DNA of 64,000 nt from Anaerocolumna sedimenticola (GCF_009931695.1 NZ_CP048000.1:496001-560000), one strand, 5' to 3'. Shown: positions 34,217 to 43,135, counted from the first letter of the stretch. The notes: a model not told the origin generated them from the letters alone. Made by a program: numbers and translations.

Positions 34217-34864
34217 ATGCCCAAAGAAACTTTTTCAAATTTACCTCTTGAAAAACAGGAGAAAATTATGAGGTCTTCCATCCATGAATTTCTGAATCAT
34301 GGATTTGAAAAAGGCAATATTGGCAACATTGCAAAAAGTGCCGGTGTTGCTAAAGGCAGCATGTATCAATATTTTGAAAATAAAAAAGAACTGTTTTTAT
34401 ATTGTGTAAAGTGGTCAACCGAGCTGCTTCTGCAAAAAAATGAGCAATATATAACCTTGAAAGATAAAACTATGAATGTTTTTGATTTTCTTTATCAGAA
34501 TACCAAAATTTCATGGCTGCAAATCAAAGAAGAAAGAGAACTGGTAATATTTATGCAAGACATATTTCTTGGAAAATACAGCGGTTTAACGGACGAATCC
34601 ATGTCTTATATCACAGGGTTTGCAAATGAGCATTTATTAAATCTGATTCAGGATGGCAAAAACAACGGCTCTATCAGAACTGACATTGATGATACTATGA
34701 TTTCTCTATTTTTGACAGGAGTATCCTTTAAAATAAAGGAATATATCATGAATAGGGCTAGAAACCTGGGTGAAGATATCGTTGATGAGGATTTTGAAGT
34801 ATTTGAAGAAGAAATTAACGCTTTACTGGAACTTTTGAAAAATGGTATGGGAGGCAAGCAATAA
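34217..34864 (+). CDS. TetR-family transcriptional regulator
   Basis: A 215-residue repressor. The helix-turn-helix reads IGNIAKSAGVAKGSMYQYFENKKELF. I chose the ATG at 34217, which follows AAAGGTGG by 7 bases; an earlier in-frame ATG at 34073 falls inside the operator palindrome and is rejected. It is the first gene of an operon with an ABC ATPase and an FtsX-like permease, whose export activity it presumably controls in response to a ligand. Confidence 0.92.
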   Translation: MPKETFSNLPLEKQEKIMRSSIHEFLNHGFEKGNIGNIAKSAGVAKGSMYQYFENKKELFLYCVKWSTELLLQKNEQYITLKDKTMNVFDFLYQNTKISWLQIKEERELVIFMQDIFLGKYSGLTDESMSYITGFANEHLLNLIQDGKNNGSIRTDIDDTMISLFLTGVSFKIKEYIMNRARNLGEDIVDEDFEVFEEEINALLELLKNGMGGKQ

Positions 34865-35562
34865 TGTTTATAAAAGTAGAAAATTTAATAAAGAGTTATA
34901 CAACTGGAGAAATAACCACACAGGTTTTAAAAGGTGTGGATTTGACCCTGGATAAAGGTGAAATCGGAGTAATTCTTGGCCCATCAGGTTCCGGTAAGTC
35001 AACCTTATTAAATATAATCGGCGGAATCGACCGGTGTGATTCCGGTCTGGTAGAAGTAGATAAGGTGGAGGTCACAAAACTATCCGATCGTGCACTTACC
35101 GATTATCGAAGAGATCAAATCGGCTTTGTATTTCAGTTTTATAATCTGATACCGGACCTTACCGTAGGTGAAAATGTTGAAGTAGTTTCTAATATAAGCA
35201 GGTCTCCCCTTTCCACAGATGAAATATTAGAGTCTGTGGGAATGGCCGATAAAAAGCACCGGTTTCCGAAAGAATTAAGCGGCGGTGAACAGCAAAGAGT
35301 TTCCATAGCAAGAGCCGTTGTTAAGAATCCGAATTTATTATTATGCGATGAACCTACCGGGGCTCTGGATTTTGAAGCATCCAGAGAAATATTAAAATTA
35401 TTGCAGAAAATCAATAAAAATTTCGGAACAACCATACTTATGATAACTCACAACTCAGCCATAAGTGCAATGGCAAACAGAGTATACAGGGTAAGAAGCG
35501 GTGAGATTGTAGAGAGTTCAATTAATAAAACTATGATATCTGCAGAAAGGATTGAATGGTAA
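34864..35562 (+). CDS. ABC transporter ATP-binding protein (LolD/MacB type)
   Basis: A 232-residue ATPase with Walker A GPSGSGKST, Q-loop FVFQFYNLIPDLTVGENV, signature LSGGEQQRVSIARAV and Walker B LLLCDEPTGALD. The LolD/MacB/FtsE subtype pairs with FtsX-fold permeases, and such a permease follows. The start shares a base with the tetR stop (TAATG). Confidence 0.95.
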   Translation: MFIKVENLIKSYTTGEITTQVLKGVDLTLDKGEIGVILGPSGSGKSTLLNIIGGIDRCDSGLVEVDKVEVTKLSDRALTDYRRDQIGFVFQFYNLIPDLTVGENVEVVSNISRSPLSTDEILESVGMADKKHRFPKELSGGEQQRVSIARAVVKNPNLLLCDEPTGALDFEASREILKLLQKINKNFGTTILMITHNSAISAMANRVYRVRSGEIVESSINKTMISAERIEW

Positions 35563-37805
35563 TGATAATTAATAAAAAAATAAAGAGAACCATGTTTCAA
35601 AGCAAATCCCAGTATTTTGGTTCTTTCGTTCTCATTGTTATAAGCTGTCTGCTATTTACCATGTTTAATATGCTTTCCGATAATATGTCCAATATTACTT
35701 CCTCCTTTGAAGATACGTATGTTCAGGAAGACGCAAATTTTATAACTGACAGTATCTTAACCAATATTCCAGAACTTGAAGAGAAGTTTGACATACTGCT
35801 GGAAGGCAGCAGTACTATTGATTATACCCTCTCTGATAATAAAATCTTAAGAATATTTTCTGAAAATACTAAAGTAAATTTACCGGCAATTATTAAAGGT
35901 AAAGAATTAAACGGTAATGATATTTTTATTGATCCTGCTTTCGCAAAAGCAAATAAATTAGCAATCGGCGACAATTTAAAAATATATGACAGGAATCTTA
36001 CCATATCCGGTTTTATGTCACTACCCAATTATATTTATCCGCTGAAATCAGATGGAGACCTATTGCGGGATGCCAACAGCTTTGGAATTGCTGTAATCGG
36101 TGGGGATGATTTTCAATCTTTTAACAAGGGAAATAGCTTCTATTCCTTAAAATATAAGGGTGAGAAAAGTAATTTTGAAACTGTAATGACACAATTTAAA
36201 GAGTATTTAAGGAATGAAAATATTTCCATTCTAAACTGGGTGAATGCAGATGCAAATCTTAGAATAACTTTTGTACAGACAAAGCTTGGAGGTATCAATC
36301 AGGTAAGCTCTACTATGCCTACCGCTATTTTGCTACTTTCCTGTATATTATCCGGTATGGTAATGTGGAGACTGCTAAAAAGAGAGTCAGCAATCATCGG
36401 AACTTTGTATGCTCTGGGTTATAAGAAAAAGGAGATACAAAATCACTATTTAAGATATCCGCTTTCCGTCGCCGTAATAGGCGGTATTATTGGAACTATC
36501 CTTGGTTCTGTAACCTTAAAACCTATGCTGAATGTAATGGTAACGTATTTTAATATGCCGGTCGGTATCGTAAATTATAGCATAAAATATATTATAATTA
36601 GTATCCTTTTACCTATTGTTTTTCTTGGTGTTGCCGGATATATCGTAACCTACAAATCCCTAAAAAGTTCTCCTCTGGAACTTATGCGAGGCGGTGACTC
36701 CAATTATAAAGTTGGTTTCTTAGAAAAAAACCTGAAGTTAGATCGGTTTAAGTTTACTACCAAATTTAAAATAAGAGAACAGCTTAGAAGTATACCAAGA
36801 AGTGTCTTTTTACTTCTGGGAGTTGCGATTGCCACCATGCTGCTCCTTATCGGATTTGCAGCAAAAAGTTCACTGGACTATGTTATGGTGGAAGGGTTTA
36901 AACAAGCGTTTAAATACAATTATCACTATGTATTTAATACGCTTCAAACAGAAACACGGATGGAGGGTGAGGCTTTTTCCGAAGAACTGTTTTCACCGGA
37001 GTCTAATGATAAATTAAACTTAGCTGTCTACGGAGTAACTCCCAATTCCAAATATATTACATTTAAAGATAAATCCGGCAATCAGCTGAATACAAATCAA
37101 GTTATTATGACGAAACCATTAGCGGATAAGTTAAAAGTAAAGCCATCCGATACGGTTAAAATAATTAGTAAGACTGATTCCAAGGAATATAGTGTAACAA
37201 TAGACAGCATTGCAGAAACCTATGTCGGTAACTATATCTATATGCCTTTGTCCCAATTTAACAGTATGTTAAATTATCCGTCCGGCAGCTATTTCGGCTT
37301 ATGGAGTAAGGACAAATTAAACATTCCGGAAGACCAGCTGCTTGCAGCATTGTCCGTAGATGATATGAAAAATGCTTTTAATTCAATGACTCAGCCCATT
37401 CAGGCAACCGTAGGAACTATGGCTTTTATATCATTTATCATCGGACTTATCGTAATCTATGTGGTAACTTCTATGATTATTGAAGAAAATAAGGAGAACA
37501 TATCCCTTATGAAAGTTTTAGGTTACCGGAAAAGGGAAGTTTATTCCATGATCTTAAACAGTTCGTCATTTTTAATTATTTTAGGATTTATCCTCGGTAT
37601 ACCGCTGTTATTCATGTCTTTAGGTTCTATGCTTAATTCCTTAACGAAAGATATGAGTGTGGCGCTGCCATTAAAAATTGACTCTATTTATTTAATTCTT
37701 GGATTTGTGATTATTTATCTTACCTTTGAGGTATCCAAGGCTTTAAGTAAAAAGAAAGTAAGTAAAATCTCCATGAACGAGGTATTAAAATCCAGATTAG
37801 AATAG
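35556..37805 (+). CDS. FtsX-like ABC permease
   Basis: A large permease of 749 residues with an N-terminal membrane helix, a long extracytoplasmic MacB-like domain (about residues 45-240), then membrane helices, a second extracytoplasmic stretch and a C-terminal FtsX domain (VVTSMIIEENKENISLMKVLGYRKREV). This is the mechanotransmission type that exports peptides or lipids or confers antibiotic resistance rather than importing. The ATG at 35556 overlaps the ATPase gene; a second ATG at 35562 with the TAATG arrangement is equally plausible. Confidence 0.9.
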   Translation: MVMIINKKIKRTMFQSKSQYFGSFVLIVISCLLFTMFNMLSDNMSNITSSFEDTYVQEDANFITDSILTNIPELEEKFDILLEGSSTIDYTLSDNKILRIFSENTKVNLPAIIKGKELNGNDIFIDPAFAKANKLAIGDNLKIYDRNLTISGFMSLPNYIYPLKSDGDLLRDANSFGIAVIGGDDFQSFNKGNSFYSLKYKGEKSNFETVMTQFKEYLRNENISILNWVNADANLRITFVQTKLGGINQVSSTMPTAILLLSCILSGMVMWRLLKRESAIIGTLYALGYKKKEIQNHYLRYPLSVAVIGGIIGTILGSVTLKPMLNVMVTYFNMPVGIVNYSIKYIIISILLPIVFLGVAGYIVTYKSLKSSPLELMRGGDSNYKVGFLEKNLKLDRFKFTTKFKIREQLRSIPRSVFLLLGVAIATMLLLIGFAAKSSLDYVMVEGFKQAFKYNYHYVFNTLQTETRMEGEAFSEELFSPESNDKLNLAVYGVTPNSKYITFKDKSGNQLNTNQVIMTKPLADKLKVKPSDTVKIISKTDSKEYSVTIDSIAETYVGNYIYMPLSQFNSMLNYPSGSYFGLWSKDKLNIPEDQLLAALSVDDMKNAFNSMTQPIQATVGTMAFISFIIGLIVIYVVTSMIIEENKENISLMKVLGYRKREVYSMILNSSSFLIILGFILGIPLLFMSLGSMLNSLTKDMSVALPLKIDSIYLILGFVIIYLTFEVSKALSKKKVSKISMNEVLKSRLE

Positions 37806-37823
37806 TAACTCGAGAGTTTCAAG

Positions 37824-37853
37824 AAAAATGCCGGGATGTACACCGGCATTTTT
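37824..37853. terminator. Terminator between ABC permease and transglutaminase genes
   Basis: AAAAATGCCGG and CCGGCATTTTT pair over 11 bp and are followed by more T on the plus strand. It can serve both convergent genes. Confidence 0.88.
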
Positions 37854-37872
37854 TTAAGCATCTTCTTAACTT

Positions 37873-38709
37873 TTATTTCATTTTATAGTTTTCTTTTGCT
37901 ATAGGATATTTTTTTAGAAAAGCACTGGTATTATATTCGTTATCCCTTGTGTGGTCACTGAAATCTTTTGCATTTTTTAAGAAATAATCATAACTTAACA
38001 TGGGTTTACCGGTGTTTGTAATCGGGTCATCCCAGGTAAGGTCAATGTTGTACCATTTACCATTCACAGAGACGATATTCCACGCATGGGCCGCACCCCC
38101 TGCATATCCGGTAATGATCCGGCACTTAATTCCTGCTTCCGTAAACAGACGGTAAGCAGCTAACGCATAACCTTCACAAACCGCTGATTTATTTATTAAA
38201 GCATCATAAGCGGAATGCTTCTCCAGACTCTGGTCATAACTGGTTTTCTTAATTATATAATCATGAATGGCTTTGACTTTCTGATATTCTGTTTTATTTT
38301 CCAGATTTAAAGAATCCAGGATACCTGCTATCTTCTCATCTACAGCTTTCTCCTGTTTTAAAGTTGTTCTGTAGACAGCCGAAAAGGTCAGTTGCGCTGT
38401 ATCTCCCTGACTGCTCCACTGCCAATTTGTCCTCCAGCTGCTTATTGATAAATTAAGGTAATCTCCGTCTTTTGATGTTTTCTTATCATCAAGGGCCGCA
38501 ACAGCACTGAACATATCTGCATTTCTTCCAATCTCGCTCATCACATCCATATCTGTTGTTATTGTAAACTTAACTTTATGTGCTAAGAGATTTTTTTTGA
38601 TAATATTATATACCTGTTCTTTTGTTGTATAGGTTTTAGCGCTTGCTTCCATTGGTAAGGTAAGAAATAACATAAATACGAGGAAAGAAACGATTATTTT
38701 TTTCTTCAT
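37873..38709 (-). CDS. Secreted transglutaminase-like cysteine peptidase
   Basis: A 278-residue protein with a typical signal peptide (MKKKIIVSFLVFMLFLTLP, cleavage likely after SA-K). The C-terminal half is a transglutaminase/protease domain with the triad Cys in SAVCEGYAL, His in AAHAWNIV and Asp in NIDLTWDDP. Proteins of this kind occur widely in clostridia at the cell surface, with unknown substrate. It stands alone between two terminators. Confidence 0.88.
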   Translation of the reverse strand: MKKKIIVSFLVFMLFLTLPMEASAKTYTTKEQVYNIIKKNLLAHKVKFTITTDMDVMSEIGRNADMFSAVAALDDKKTSKDGDYLNLSISSWRTNWQWSSQGDTAQLTFSAVYRTTLKQEKAVDEKIAGILDSLNLENKTEYQKVKAIHDYIIKKTSYDQSLEKHSAYDALINKSAVCEGYALAAYRLFTEAGIKCRIITGYAGGAAHAWNIVSVNGKWYNIDLTWDDPITNTGKPMLSYDYFLKNAKDFSDHTRDNEYNTSAFLKKYPIAKENYKMK

Positions 38710-38823
38710 AGGCTTCTCCTTTGTTTACTTATCAGTTAATAGTCACCGTATAAGATTTATTATATCAAATAATGCAGGTTAAGAAAAGCAAAATGAGCTA
38801 ATGGGAATTTTTACTTATAAAAT

Positions 38824-38862
38824 AACAAAACCCCTGTAAAAATGATTACAGGGGTCTTGTTT
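38824..38862 (-). terminator. Terminator of the amino-acid ABC operon
   Basis: ACCCCTGTA (38830-38838) and TACAGGGGT (38847-38855) form the stem, extended by AACAA and TTGTT. It follows the binding-protein gene on the minus strand by about 100 bases. Confidence 0.85.
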
Positions 38863-38959
38863 AATTTCCGCGAAAGCAAAGTGAGAATTAGCAAGCTTGC
38901 TTGTAATAATTCCAACGCAAACGCGAACCGGAGAAACTCGCAAAACGTGTTTCTTCTGG

Positions 38960-39856
38960 TTATTTTTCTACAACTCCGCTTTCGACTACCAGACTTTCCG
39001 GATCGGCAGCGTCACCATATACCGGTGCTAAGGTTTCATTATAATCTTTGTGGAAGAAATTATCTTTTCCTAAAGTTACGATTTCATCATTCAACCAGTT
39101 CAATAATTCCGTATTTCCTTTCTGAACCGCCGGTGCAATCGTATCCAGGTTACCCAAGGATTCGATTCCTACTGTAAACCCTTTATTTTCAAGTGCCCAT
39201 GCAAGAACTTCCGTATTATCTGTTGAGAATGCATCTCCACGGCCGTCTAACAAAGCATTATAAGCCTCAGAATATTGATCGAATTTTAATAATGTAACAT
39301 CAGGATAATTTTCAGTAAAATAAGTTTCTGCTGTGGTTCCTTTACTTACGATTAAAGTTTTACCGTTCAACTGTTCAGGTGCTGTGATTAATGCATTATC
39401 CGGAGATACCACACCTAACGCTACTTTCATGTAAGGTTTTGCAAAGTCAACCTGTTCTGCTCTTTCTTCAGTAACAGTAAAATTGGCAAGAATAATATCT
39501 ACTTTAGCAGTAACAAGATATTCTACACGGCTGGCTGCTTCAACCGGTACATATTCTACTTCTACTCCTAAATCTTTTGCGATCTGGTTACCAAAATATA
39601 CGTCATAACCCTGGAATGCGCCATTTTCATCCACATAACCAAAAGGTTTTTTATCACTGAATACACCAATGACTATCTTACCGCTTTTTTTGATTTCATC
39701 CAATGTTCTTGCGGTTCCACCCTGAGCGGCTGTTGTTGTATCGGAACCGGTATTTTCTTTCGTATCACTTCCTGTTTTACTTCCACAGCCAGTAAATGCT
39801 GCAGTTATTAATGTTAATAGGAATAGTAAGGTAACTACTTTTTTAAATTGTTTCAT
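38960..39856 (-). CDS. Amino-acid ABC transporter substrate-binding lipoprotein
   Basis: A 298-residue solute-binding protein of the polar amino acid family. The signal peptide ends in a lipobox (TAAFTGCGSK), and the binding domain begins with GKIVIGVFSDKKPFGYVDENG and includes ANFTVTEERAEQVDFAKPYM. It resembles glutamate/cysteine/cystine-binding members (PEB1, CjaA type). The cysteine-rich leader of this operon suggests cysteine or cystine as substrate. Being the last gene and behind a 137-base gap it may be made in excess. Confidence 0.93.
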   Translation of the reverse strand: MKQFKKVVTLLFLLTLITAAFTGCGSKTGSDTKENTGSDTTTAAQGGTARTLDEIKKSGKIVIGVFSDKKPFGYVDENGAFQGYDVYFGNQIAKDLGVEVEYVPVEAASRVEYLVTAKVDIILANFTVTEERAEQVDFAKPYMKVALGVVSPDNALITAPEQLNGKTLIVSKGTTAETYFTENYPDVTLLKFDQYSEAYNALLDGRGDAFSTDNTEVLAWALENKGFTVGIESLGNLDTIAPAVQKGNTELLNWLNDEIVTLGKDNFFHKDYNETLAPVYGDAADPESLVVESGVVEK

Positions 39857-39993
39857 TTTATTCTCCTCTTTTCCTGGTTTTAACCAAATATTTTGCCGGA
39901 CAGATTCGTTATCTAATCTGTCTTTCTATCTTTAACACCTTTAACGGTAGTCAAAGCAATCATTCGCAATCCGCTACGCTGGGAAGCGGGGAC

Positions 39994-40749
39994 TTACTTA
40001 ATATGATTAAATTCAAATACATTTAAAAACTTCCTTGCCCTCTCCGTCTTTGGATTGGTGAAAAAAGTTTCCGGGTCACTTTCTTCTACAATTTCACCTT
40101 TATCAAGAAAGATAATCCGGTCTGCAATCGCACGGGCAAACTGCATTTCATGAGTAACGATAAACATGGTACTGCCTTCTTTGGCAAGTTCCAGCATAAC
40201 ATCTAAAACTTCTCTTACCATTTCGGGGTCCAGCGCTGCGGTAACTTCATCGAATAACATAATCTCCGGATGCATACATAATGCTCTGACTATGGCAACT
40301 CTTTGTTTTTGGCCGCCGGATAACTGCCTGGGGTAAGCATCTCTCTTTTCAAATAAGCCAACCCTTTTTAACAAATCTTCTGCTTCCTTAATTACTTCTT
40401 TTTTATCTCTATCCTGTGCTTTTAAAGGCCCTAATAAAATGTTATTCAGAATTGTCAAATGGGGAAACAGGTCATAGCTTTGAAAAACCATACCGATTTT
40501 CTGCCTGATAAGATGCATGTTTTTCGTTTGGTTACTGATGATTTCTCCCCTTAGGGATATCTCTCCTCCCTGTATACCCTCCAATCCGTTAATACATCGA
40601 AGCAAAGTGCTCTTTCCGCATCCCGAAGGACCAACAATAACTACAACTTCACCTTGCTTTATATCTAAGGAAACACCTTTTAATACCTCTAAGGTATCAA
40701 AGCTCTTCTTCAGGTTTCTAATTTCTAAAATAGCTTCTCTCTCACTCAT
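39994..40749 (-). CDS. Amino-acid ABC transporter ATP-binding protein (GlnQ type)
   Basis: A 251-residue ATPase with Walker A GPSGCGKST, QSYDLFPHLTILNN around the Q-loop, signature LSGGQKQRVAIVRALCM and Walker B IMLFDEVTAALDPE. It is the third gene in the operon permease-permease-ATPase-binding protein. Confidence 0.95.
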   Translation of the reverse strand: MSEREAILEIRNLKKSFDTLEVLKGVSLDIKQGEVVVIVGPSGCGKSTLLRCINGLEGIQGGEISLRGEIISNQTKNMHLIRQKIGMVFQSYDLFPHLTILNNILLGPLKAQDRDKKEVIKEAEDLLKRVGLFEKRDAYPRQLSGGQKQRVAIVRALCMHPEIMLFDEVTAALDPEMVREVLDVMLELAKEGSTMFIVTHEMQFARAIADRIIFLDKGEIVEESDPETFFTNPKTERARKFLNVFEFNHIK

Positions 40750-40783
40750 TGATACACCACTGCAAATCCTTTCTGATTATAAT

Positions 40784-40804
40784 CTAGTTTCGCAATTACC
40801 TATT
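40784..40804. repeat. Solo terminus of repeat family B
   Basis: TCTAGTTTCGCAATTACCTA matches the right end of family B copies at 19631 and 19789 (AGTTTCGCAATTGCTTAT, CGTTTCGCAGTTACCTAT). No partner end is near. It lies between the permease and ATPase genes. Confidence 0.5.
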
Positions 40805-40810
40805 TTTTTT

Positions 40811-41488
40811 CTAGTTCTTCCAGGCTTTTTCTAATTTCGAAGAGAGCAGGGAAATCGGATAACAAACGATAAAATAAAAGAAAAATATTACTCCATATAT
40901 CCAAAGGGCCGCACTCGGTACGGATAAACGGGACGCCTCAATAATCTGCTGCCCTACTTTCACTACCTCTACAACGCCGATTAAAGCAATTAACGATGTG
41001 GTTTTTATCATTCTGGTAACCAGATTAATGGCCAAAGGCACTAGTCTTCTTATGGTCTGTGGTATGATTATATAGAAGTAAATCTGCAATTCCGTAAGGC
41101 CAATTGCCTTACCGCTTTCATATTGATGCTTTGGTATGGATGAGAGGGCGCCTCGCACCAAATCTCCCATTTCTGCAGTTCCCCATATGGAAAATACAAT
41201 AATCGCTGAAACTTCTCCGGATAGATGAATTCCAAAGGCTTTGGTCACCCCAAAATAAACGATAAATAAAAGAACTAATTGGGGCATGATACGTACAAAT
41301 TCTAAGTAACTTCTGGTTACTGCCTTTAGGATCGGATTTTTTATAGTCATGACCATCCCAAGGATAATGCCAAGAACTATGGATATTGCTACTGCAATTA
41401 AAGAAATTCCTATGGTTAAGCCCAATCCCTCTAAAAGTCTAACGAAATTTTTACCCTGAAACAGAACACTAATCCCCAAATCCCGCAT
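40811..41488 (-). CDS. Amino-acid ABC transporter permease
   Basis: A 225-residue HisM/GlnP-type membrane protein with about five helices. The coupling loop is seen as GALSSIPKHQYESGKAIGLTELQ. It overlaps the preceding permease gene by 20 bases and shares its fold; the two form the heterodimeric channel. Confidence 0.93.
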   Translation of the reverse strand: MRDLGISVLFQGKNFVRLLEGLGLTIGISLIAVAISIVLGIILGMVMTIKNPILKAVTRSYLEFVRIMPQLVLLFIVYFGVTKAFGIHLSGEVSAIIVFSIWGTAEMGDLVRGALSSIPKHQYESGKAIGLTELQIYFYIIIPQTIRRLVPLAINLVTRMIKTTSLIALIGVVEVVKVGQQIIEASRLSVPSAALWIYGVIFFFYFIVCYPISLLSSKLEKAWKN

Positions 41489-42128
41489 GTCTTAATTTCC
41501 TTTCTATCAATGTAAATAAGATTGAAACCGGCAATAAAATTATTAAATACGCGATTACCAGCATTAGTAATGCCTCATTTGTTTCGTAATACAGTCCGAT
41601 TAAATCTTTAGCCGTATACATGAGGTCCGCTAAAGCAACCGCACTGAAAACCGAAGTTTCCTTTATTAAAAAGATTGTATTTGCTGCAAAAGCCGGTACG
41701 GATATGGACACGGCCTGGGGCATAAGTACATATCTGACAACTTGGAGTTTGGTCAGTCCAAGGCTTAAACCTGACTCCAGCTGACTATCCGGAACTGCTT
41801 CCAATCCACTTCTGAAAGCTTCCGACATATAACTGCCCCCGAGAAAAATGAGGCCTGCGATGGCACAGGTTTCGGAACTCAACATAATACCTATCTTCGG
41901 CAATCCGAAATATAAGAAAAATAACTGAATCAATAATGGAGTATTTCTGGAAAGTTCAATGTATACTCCTATAACTCTGTGCAATACCGGTATTTTATAA
42001 TAGCGAATCAAGCTGCACAGGAAGCCTACCACAATTGAAAGTATAATTCCAATGAAAGCAATTCGGACTGTAAGTTTTGCTGCTTCTATATAAAGTGGAA
42101 TATATTCATTTATAAAATCCAGATTCAT
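41469..42128 (-). CDS. Amino-acid ABC transporter permease (first gene of operon)
   Basis: A 219-residue HisQ/GlnP-type permease with the EAA-like coupling loop SGLEAVPDSQLESGLSLGLTKLQ. It is the first structural gene after a leader of roughly 350 bases that contains a cysteine-rich leader peptide and an attenuator. GAGAGGG lies 7 bases before the ATG. Confidence 0.93.
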   Translation of the reverse strand: MNLDFINEYIPLYIEAAKLTVRIAFIGIILSIVVGFLCSLIRYYKIPVLHRVIGVYIELSRNTPLLIQLFFLYFGLPKIGIMLSSETCAIAGLIFLGGSYMSEAFRSGLEAVPDSQLESGLSLGLTKLQVVRYVLMPQAVSISVPAFAANTIFLIKETSVFSAVALADLMYTAKDLIGLYYETNEALLMLVIAYLIILLPVSILFTLIERKLRHAGFGD

Positions 42129-42229
42129 TTCGTTGCCCTCTCTTTATTACCATCCATTGATCCTGTGGAATTTACTTTTATATAGGTGAATGAAGTATTT
42201 TTTTGCAGATGTTAAATATGCTATAAGTG

Positions 42230-42260
42230 CATAAAAAATAGCAGTTGCACCTGCACCTGC
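42230..42260 (-). terminator. Attenuator terminator hairpin in the ABC operon leader
   Basis: On the minus strand GCAGGTGCA and TGCAACTGC can pair at eight of nine positions, though as written the loop is short, so the stem tip must open. It is GC-rich amid AT-rich DNA and is followed by TATTTTTT. It stands about 100 bases before the first permease gene, where a regulatory terminator is expected. Confidence 0.6.
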
Positions 42261-42334
42261 TTACGGAATTTTTGCACCTTCGTAAGATTACTATAAAACT
42301 TACGCATCTTAAACTTGCATGCATTATTCCGTAA
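42260..42334 (-). promoter_or_regulatory. Four alternating complementary segments (attenuator)
   Basis: On the minus strand in order: segment 1 TTACGGAA (42334-42327, overlapping the leader stop), segment 2 CGTAAG (42304-42299), segment 3 CTTACG (42286-42281), segment 4 TTCCGTAAG (42268-42260). Segments 1 and 3 can each pair with 2 or 4. This allows mutually exclusive folds, 1:2 with 3:4, or 2:3. Segment 4 abuts the terminator hairpin. Confidence 0.65.
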
Positions 42335-42410
42335 AACAGAAAATACACATGCAACAGCAGCTCTTGATATCATTATGGATTTTATTATTTCGATTCATTA
42401 TTTCCTTCAT
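42324..42410 (-). CDS. Cysteine-rich leader peptide, 28 residues
   Basis: ATG at 42410 with AGGAG 8 bases upstream, 28 codons, stop TAA at 42326-42324. The peptide begins MKEIMNRNNK and has Cys at positions 18, 19, 20, 22 and 25 (CCCMCIFC), encoded by TGC and TGT. Five cysteines in eight residues is far above chance, and the cluster stands directly before alternating RNA stems and a terminator-like hairpin. This is the arrangement of an amino-acid attenuation leader in which ribosome stalling at Cys codons under cysteine shortage favours readthrough. The downstream ABC importer is of the amino-acid type. I know of no assigned name. Confidence 0.78.
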   Translation of the reverse strand: MKEIMNRNNKIHNDIKSCCCMCIFCFTE

Positions 42411-42443
42411 CTATTTATCTCCTCTGCTGATTTAAATCCCTTT

Positions 42444-42468
42444 AATTCATATCATTTTTATATGAATT
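42444..42468. promoter_or_regulatory. Dyad just downstream of the ABC operon promoter
   Basis: AATTCATAT and ATATGAATT form a perfect 9-bp inverted repeat with a 7-base spacer, a few bases after the predicted transcription start. Possible operator for an additional regulator or a 5' stabilising hairpin. Confidence 0.45.
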
Positions 42469-42481
42469 ATATGATATTGGT

Positions 42482-42510
42482 ATTTTATATTAATCCTATG
42501 CATTTGTCAA
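42482..42510 (-). promoter_or_regulatory. Promoter of the amino-acid ABC operon
   Basis: On the minus strand TTGACA (42510-42505) and TAAAAT (42487-42482) are 17 bases apart. Transcription would start near 42475, placing the leader peptide about 65 bases into the message. Confidence 0.7.
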
Positions 42511-42588
42511 TGCTTTTTTAAAGATTTTTTTACTATATATTCGGGACAAAACACCTGGCCTTCCGGAGTCTGAATTTTCTGTAAAATA

Positions 42589-42624
42589 AAAAAGCGTACT
42601 ATTCAAATGAATAGCATGCTTTTT
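42589..42624. terminator. Terminator after the thrE-like pair
   Basis: AAAAAGC-GTA-CTATTC and GAATAG-CAT-GCTTTTT pair around AAAT, with an internal mismatch. T/A runs on both sides. It ends transcription of the minus-strand exporter genes. Confidence 0.8.
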
Positions 42625-42682
42625 ATAAACTCCTTCATATTATTGTATATCAAGTAAAACCTCAAGCTTGTCCGCTGCAGGA

Positions 42683-43126
42683 TTATAGCCATTTGAGCAA
42701 TTTACCGGTAAAACGGAAAATTACAGACGGTAAGGTGATAATAATAGAAATCGCCAAAGCGATTACAACTGCTGTCTGAAAGGTATCCATTCCATTAATT
42801 AAGACCTTATCAAATTGACGCTGTGTTATTTCATATGCAGTATAATAGATACCAGCTCCAGGTACTAAGGGAAATATACCGGGAATTAAGAAAACAGTTA
42901 AAGGACATTGCTTAGACACTGCAAAAGTTCTGGATAGAAACATTACCATAATTGCAGCCAAAAAATTTGCTATCATTTTACCGGAGGTAATATGATAGGT
43001 CAATAAATAAACCAACCAACCACAGGTTCCGGTTATTCCGCAATATAAGAAATACTTTTTCCTTACATTAAATAATATAGAAAATGCAACTGTTCCTATA
43101 AAAGCCGAAATTAATTGTAAAATCAT
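42683..43126 (-). CDS. ThrE-type exporter, small subunit (DUF3815)
   Basis: A 147-residue membrane protein with about four to five helices, matching the C-terminal half of ThrE (threonine/serine exporter), including FLIPGIFPLVPGAGIYYTAYE. In many Firmicutes ThrE is split in two genes; its partner lies 9 bases upstream. Threonine/serine export is known for the family, not shown here. Confidence 0.88.
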   Translation of the reverse strand: MILQLISAFIGTVAFSILFNVRKKYFLYCGITGTCGWLVYLLTYHITSGKMIANFLAAIMVMFLSRTFAVSKQCPLTVFLIPGIFPLVPGAGIYYTAYEITQRQFDKVLINGMDTFQTAVVIALAISIIITLPSVIFRFTGKLLKWL

Positions 43127-43135
43127 CTTCTTCGA

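Noticed and set aside
42351..42388. TATCAAGAG in the ABC operon leader, recalling the start of an S-box (SAM-I) riboswitch
   Set aside because: The other conserved S-box blocks are absent, and the segment is better explained as part of the leader-peptide coding sequence.
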